A DNA stretch of 10,548 bases from CAYRJA01 sp964424455. Lineage in GTDB: Bacteria; Bacteroidota; Bacteroidia; Chitinophagales; UBA10324. Made by a program: the position numbers and the translations under genes. Below are positions 7,697 through 10,548 of the stretch, piece after piece. The stretch's first letter is position 1, and each line of letters begins with the position of its first letter. The DNA is taken from contig CAYRJA010000108.1 of NCBI GenBank assembly GCA_964424455.1, positions 1-10,548 of the forward strand, written 5' to 3'. Under the pieces are notes generated by a model that was not told where the DNA came from, searched no databases, and worked only from the letters and a program-made list of their open reading frames with translations.

Positions 7697-7704
7697 TATC
7701 TTTG
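7697..7704 (+). promoter_or_regulatory. -7 element for the hemerythrin-like gene
   Basis: TATCTTTG matches the Bacteroidota -7 consensus TAnnTTTG. It lies 64 bp before the ATG at 7769. No TTTG is present at the expected spacing upstream, so the promoter may be weak or activator-dependent. Confidence 0.5.
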
Positions 7705-7768
7705 CTGTGTCAATTCATACATCATAAAACTGTTTTCTGAATTTGACAGCACAGATACATTAATAATC

Positions 7769-8284
7769 ATGAGTAAACAGATTCATCAGTTTTTCACAAA
7801 CGACCATCGCAGAATAGAAAAGTTGCTGGACAACGCAACGCAAGATCCGAATGAAATAAATATGGAACACTACAACCGGTTTCGTTCGGGAATACTGACC
7901 CATATTAAAATGGAGGAAAAAATTCTTTTTCCTGCTGCACAAAAAGCAAATAACGGAGTGCCTCTTCCAAAATTTGCTCAACTACGGCTTGAGCACGGAG
8001 CAATAACTTCACTAATGGTGCCTCCGCCTTTTGCAGAGCTGATAATAGTTCTTAAATATATTTTAGATAAGCATGACCTTGTGGAAGAAGAGCCGGGCGG
8101 TGTTTATGAAGTCTGTGAGTCTCTTACAAAATATCAGGTTGACGAACTGCTTACACGACTTAAAGAAACACCTGTAGTGCCTACCATTGCTTTTAATCCT
8201 GCACCTTATGCATTAGAGTCTGCAAAGCGTTCATTACTAAGAGCCGGCTACGATTTTGATGATATAGTAAAACTGAAACTGTAA
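7769..8284 (+). CDS. Hemerythrin HHE-domain protein
   Basis: This 171-residue cytoplasmic protein has no signal peptide or membrane segment. Its first 110 or so residues carry the pattern of a hemerythrin-like four-helix bundle with a di-iron site: H13 (NDHRRIE), H45 and E49 (THIKMEE), H76 (LEHG), and H102 with E106 (KHDLVEEE). All expected ligand positions are filled. Family members bind oxygen, or act in iron or nitrosative-stress handling; which role applies here is not visible. The C-terminal tail (about 130-171), with TPVVPTIAFNP and a leucine- and charge-rich end, is not recognised. The gene diverges from sdhCAB and converges with the rnk-like gene 46 bp away. The divergent arrangement suggests, without proving, a link to oxygen or respiration. 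Confidence 0.85.
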   Translation: MSKQIHQFFTNDHRRIEKLLDNATQDPNEINMEHYNRFRSGILTHIKMEEKILFPAAQKANNGVPLPKFAQLRLEHGAITSLMVPPPFAELIIVLKYILDKHDLVEEEPGGVYEVCESLTKYQVDELLTRLKETPVVPTIAFNPAPYALESAKRSLLRAGYDFDDIVKLKL

Positions 8285-8330
8285 CATCAAAACAAATTAT
8301 ATTAAAACTCTCTTATCAGACTTTGTGAAT

Positions 8331-8744
8331 CTATAACTCAAAATCACCCGCTGCTTCGGGTTGATAGATAATTTTATCTATTCTGATTTTAGTCAATCCC
8401 GCCGGAACAATCCACTCTATTTCGTCTTTTACTTTATATCCTATCAGAGCAGTTGCTATAGGGGAAAAAATAGAAATCTTATTCTCTTTTATATTTGCTT
8501 TATCAGGATATACTATTTGAAATTGTATCTGCTTGTCGTTGCTTAAAAAACTCAACTGAACAATGGAATTCATCGTTACAACATTCGAAGGGATTGCTTC
8601 GGGTTCAACTATCTGAGCAGAATTAAGTTCATTGAGTAATTTTTCTGCTTCAGTTGCATTGATTGACCTGAATTGCTTTGCATCGCTGATACACTTCTTA
8701 ATCCGTGCATAATCCAGTCTGTTTACGATTAATTTTCTGCTCAT
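8331..8744 (-). CDS. rnk: Rnk-like GreA/GreB C-terminal-domain protein
   Basis: This 137-residue protein resembles Rnk, the regulator of nucleoside diphosphate kinase, over its full length as I recall that family. A short N-terminal helical region (residues 8-45) is followed by EPEAIPSNVVTMNS (47-60), an SPIATALIGYKVKDEIEW segment (94-111) typical of the GreA/GreB C-terminal FKBP-like domain, and the closing YQPEAAGDFEL (127-137). It lacks the long coiled coil of GreA, so cleavage-factor activity is not expected. In Proteobacteria, Rnk binds RNA polymerase and affects nucleotide metabolism; the same role here is inference. It has its own -7 element, and its 3' end converges with the hemerythrin-like gene. 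Confidence 0.8.
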   Translation of the reverse strand: MSRKLIVNRLDYARIKKCISDAKQFRSINATEAEKLLNELNSAQIVEPEAIPSNVVTMNSIVQLSFLSNDKQIQFQIVYPDKANIKENKISIFSPIATALIGYKVKDEIEWIVPAGLTKIRIDKIIYQPEAAGDFEL

Positions 8745-8776
8745 TTCTATTATAAAATAAAAGTTATTGAATTGAA

Positions 8777-8784
8777 CAAAGGTA
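8777..8784 (-). promoter_or_regulatory. -7 element for the rnk-like gene
   Basis: On the minus strand TACCTTTG (8784-8777) matches the Bacteroidota -7 consensus TAnnTTTG exactly, 32 bp before the ATG. A TTTG at 8803-8800 is only 15 bp away, shorter than the usual 19 bp, so the -33 box is doubtful. Confidence 0.6.
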
Positions 8785-8819
8785 ATAAAAACAATGATTC
8801 AAAGTTTGCTGTATCCATG

Positions 8820-9119
8820 TTACAGACTGCTATGATCTGTTTGTTGTGCTTCCGCTTTCCTTTTTATTTCTGATTCCAGTTGCTTTAGTAGTAAAGATTC
8901 TTCTGCATCTATACGCAAACATTTCAGCCGTAAAGTATGTCCTTTTACTAATTCAATTTTTGATTTTGAAAGATGTAATAGTTTACTGAGATATTCAATA
9001 AGCCGGCGATTTGCTTTTCCGTCCACTGCAGGTGCATTCAAATGGATTATCCAGCTGTCTCCTGATTTCTCAATCTTATCCTTCCGCCGTCCGGGCTTTA
9101 CTGTAACATACAATATCAT
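8820..9119 (-). CDS. DUF167 / YggU family protein
   Basis: This 99-residue protein belongs to the UPF0235 (DUF167, YggU) family, small alpha/beta proteins of unknown biochemical role. The family core is clear: VTVKPGRRKDKI near the start, the NAPAVDGKANRRLIEYLSKLL block (28-48), and KIELVKGHTLRLK (54-66). In the last block many relatives have a serine before the arginine, where this one has leucine. The C-terminal 20 residues are charged and not conserved. It lies 75 bp upstream of the rnk-like gene on the same strand, but a separate -7 element sits in that gap. No clear promoter of its own is seen between its start and the terminator at 9138-9169. Confidence 0.88.
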   Translation of the reverse strand: MILYVTVKPGRRKDKIEKSGDSWIIHLNAPAVDGKANRRLIEYLSKLLHLSKSKIELVKGHTLRLKCLRIDAEESLLLKQLESEIKRKAEAQQTDHSSL

Positions 9120-9137
9120 GTTTGCATTACTCTAAAA

Positions 9138-9169
9138 CAAAACCCTCTCCTGAACCGGAGAGGGTTTTG
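9138..9169 (-). terminator. Strong intrinsic terminator after the GEVED protein gene
   Basis: A perfect 13-bp stem, CAAAACCCTCTCC (9138-9150) with GGAGAGGGTTTTG (9157-9169), encloses a 6-nt loop. Read on the minus strand it is followed by TTTTAGA, which together with the stem's TTTTG gives the expected U-rich end. It begins 24 bp after the stop of the 407-residue gene and isolates it from the DUF167 gene. Confidence 0.85.
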
Positions 9170-9193
9170 CAACCGGTTATTTATTCCTGATAA

Positions 9194-10417
9194 TTATTCT
9201 ACAATTAATTTCTGAGTGAAGGTATTAGAAGATGTTTGTAGCATAATGGTGTAAATTCCTGTGTTTTTATTATACAGGATTACATCTACTGAATTTAATC
9301 CTTCTGCTAAATCAACTGTATTGCTGAAAACTTCCTGACCCATGAGGTTGAAAATCCGCACCAATGCTTTTTCAGCAACCGGGCTTGTAAATGCAATAGC
9401 TACATTTCCGTTTGAAGGATTAGGATATACTGCAAAAGTTTCGCTGCTGAACCCATTGTCTGATCCCTCCATTCTGGTGGGTACTCCGCCTGTTGTCGTA
9501 AACTGAATGATATCGGAAGCCGTACTCCAGACACGGGGAGAAGCAGAACAAACCGTAATCACTTTAACTTCATAAGTTGTTCCGGATAACAAGCCGGTTA
9601 AGATGGCACGGCTAACTTTTTTTGCTACAATGAAATGTGTCCATGGAGTGGTTCCTGCCTCTCTGTAATAAAATCTGTAACGTGTAACACATGTATCACC
9701 TGTCCAGGTAATTCTTGCCTGTGTTTTACCAACAGATTTTACTGTTACATCAGAAGGTGAAATCGGATTTTCACATGCAGGACAAGCCGGTGCGGGTGCA
9801 ACAACAGTCAGCATAAAATCTTTTGCATCTCCCTGTGCTCCTGTAAATCCCCCAGCGCCACAAGCGCCTCTTTGTGTTTCTCCGTCGTATTCGCAAACTA
9901 CTCGCATTCTGTGAGCGCCTAATGCAGCGTCCACAGGAATTGTGTAAGAAATAGCGCCGGTTGAAGATGTATTTTTATTTGCTATGTGAACATCTGTGAT
10001 AATATTCTCTCCTGCATCATTAAAATCTCCGTCATCATTATAATCAACATAGACTCTGAAATTACAGCCGTAGCCATTAGAAGCACCGCTTCTTGCCATA
10101 GTCCAGTTGTAAGCAACTCCCTGTGTAACAGTTGCACCAAGGTCGGTAAAAACTCCCTGGTTGTACCCTGCCGCAACCGAACTTCCGTTTTTGCCCGCAT
10201 CAGATGTTCCTCCTGTAAAATTAAGAGCCGGAGAGCCATCAACTGTAACATCTGTAATCCAGAAGTTGTTACCTAAATTGTTGTCATAGCCGTATTGTCC
10301 CATTCCAAAAAATACCTGAAATGCACAATAGGGCGCTGCTGTTTGGGCAGATGTCTTATCAGTAGAAACACCTGTAATAAATAATAAAGTGAGAATGAGT
10401 AAATTAATTTGTTTCAT
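9194..10417 (-). CDS. Secreted GEVED/fibronectin III protein with T9SS type A sorting domain
   Basis: This 407-residue protein has a signal peptide (MKQINLLILTLLFITG, likely cleavage after TSAQ near residue 25). The N-terminal part (about 30-115) is unassigned, glycine- and asparagine-rich. A GEVED-type domain follows (about 118-205): FRVYVDYNDDGDFNDAGENI, then ISYTIPVDAALGAHRMRVV and GDAKDFMLTVV. The acidic DYNDDGDFND run could bind calcium. A short PAPACPACENP linker leads to one fibronectin III domain (about 217-308). The C-terminal type A sorting domain (about 327-407) has FAVYPNPSNGNV, VRIFNLMGQEV, NKNTGIYTIML and the ending QKLIVE. Export through the type IX system is expected; substrate or binding partner is unknown. 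It is monocistronic as far as seen, closed by a strong terminator. Confidence 0.9.
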   Translation of the reverse strand: MKQINLLILTLLFITGVSTDKTSAQTAAPYCAFQVFFGMGQYGYDNNLGNNFWITDVTVDGSPALNFTGGTSDAGKNGSSVAAGYNQGVFTDLGATVTQGVAYNWTMARSGASNGYGCNFRVYVDYNDDGDFNDAGENIITDVHIANKNTSSTGAISYTIPVDAALGAHRMRVVCEYDGETQRGACGAGGFTGAQGDAKDFMLTVVAPAPACPACENPISPSDVTVKSVGKTQARITWTGDTCVTRYRFYYREAGTTPWTHFIVAKKVSRAILTGLLSGTTYEVKVITVCSASPRVWSTASDIIQFTTTGGVPTRMEGSDNGFSSETFAVYPNPSNGNVAIAFTSPVAEKALVRIFNLMGQEVFSNTVDLAEGLNSVDVILYNKNTGIYTIMLQTSSNTFTQKLIVE

Positions 10418-10446
10418 GATAAAAGTTTAAAGGTTTTTTGAACGGG

Positions 10447-10454
10447 TAAAGATA
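10447..10454 (-). promoter_or_regulatory. Possible -7 element for the GEVED protein gene
   Basis: On the minus strand TATCTTTA (10454-10447) differs from the Bacteroidota TAnnTTTG consensus at the last base only. It lies 29 bp before the ATG. No TTTG is found at 19-bp spacing upstream, so support is weak. Confidence 0.3.
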
Positions 10455-10472
10455 ACCCTTGCCGCCTTAACT

Positions 10473-10548
10473 TCATAATAACAATGTCTTTCTTCCAGGG
10501 CTTTCGGGTCTAAACTCTAAGGAGATATTGTCTGAACTCGTCATTTCG
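10473..10548 (-). other. Open frame at right edge: gene tail or repeat fragment
   Basis: On the minus strand one frame is open from the window edge to a TGA at 10475-10473, giving about 24 codons (including SLEFRPESPGRKTLLL before the stop). It could be the C-terminus of a gene beyond the window, 55 bp upstream of the GEVED gene. Another minus frame also reads about 12 codons before a stop, so the evidence for coding is slight. The edge sequence CGTCATTTCG looks like the start of a dispersed element common in Bacteroidota intergenic DNA; that is an impression only. Confidence 0.25.

Larger units (their letters stand above)
7396..7768. other. Divergent regulatory region between sdhC and the hemerythrin-like gene
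   Basis: This 373-bp AT-rich region has no supported gene. From left to right it holds the sdhC leader with a 9-bp inverted repeat (7422-7503), the sdhC promoter (7524-7554, minus), a short inverted repeat (7613-7635), and a -7 element for the hemerythrin-like gene (7697-7704, plus). Its size leaves room for regulator binding between the two promoters. Confidence 0.7.

Noticed and set aside
7760..7981. 73-residue minus-strand open frame
   Set aside because: It is antisense to the first, ligand-bearing half of the hemerythrin domain, which is clearly coding on the plus strand.
9982..10276. Two open frames, one on each strand, inside the GEVED gene
   Set aside because: Both overlap the conserved GEVED-domain codons in other frames and carry no domain of their own.

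Overview
The window looks like a chromosomal segment of a Bacteroidota bacterium. Three proteins carry type IX secretion (T9SS) sorting domains: two of type A and one of type B, the gliding-motility-associated form. Promoter-like sites follow the Bacteroidota pattern TTTG-N19-TAnnTTTG, the genes lack obvious Shine-Dalgarno sequences, and the respiratory operon is a class-B sdhCAB with one cytochrome b subunit. The genus cannot be fixed from this stretch alone.

Layout, left to right. The 3' end of a T9SS cargo gene (+) enters from the left edge and ends at 311; its sorting domain contains a 7-bp tandem repeat. After a 128-bp convergent gap comes a minus-strand block: riboflavin synthase (440-1024), with a 905-residue fibronectin-rich surface protein (1050-3767) 25 bp upstream of it. 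Next is the minus-strand succinate dehydrogenase/fumarate reductase operon, transcribed sdhC (7395-6715), sdhA (6709-4793), sdhB (4688-3933). A 373-bp divergent intergenic region holds a good sdhC promoter, a 9-bp inverted repeat in the sdhC leader, and a -7 element for a hemerythrin-like gene (7769-8284, +). Three further minus-strand genes follow: an Rnk/GreA-C-type regulator (8331-8744), a small DUF167/YggU protein (8820-9119), and a GEVED + fibronectin III + type A sorting-domain secreted protein (9194-10417), which ends at a strong intrinsic terminator (9138-9169). The last 75 bp hold an open frame that may be the tail of another gene or part of a repeat.

Functionally, sdhCAB links the TCA cycle to the menaquinone pool at the membrane. 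RibE supplies riboflavin, the precursor of the FAD bound covalently by SdhA, although the two genes are not in one operon. The hemerythrin-like protein may sense or bind oxygen, or handle iron, beside the respiratory genes. The secreted proteins are cell-surface or extracellular cargo whose ligands cannot be read from sequence.

Most of the window is ordinary housekeeping and surface-protein content. I see no CRISPR array, RNA gene, transposase, prophage or defence system. The items most worth checking are the frame-shifting repeat inside a sorting signal, the structured sdh leader, and two non-coding stretches that may be dispersed genomic repeats.
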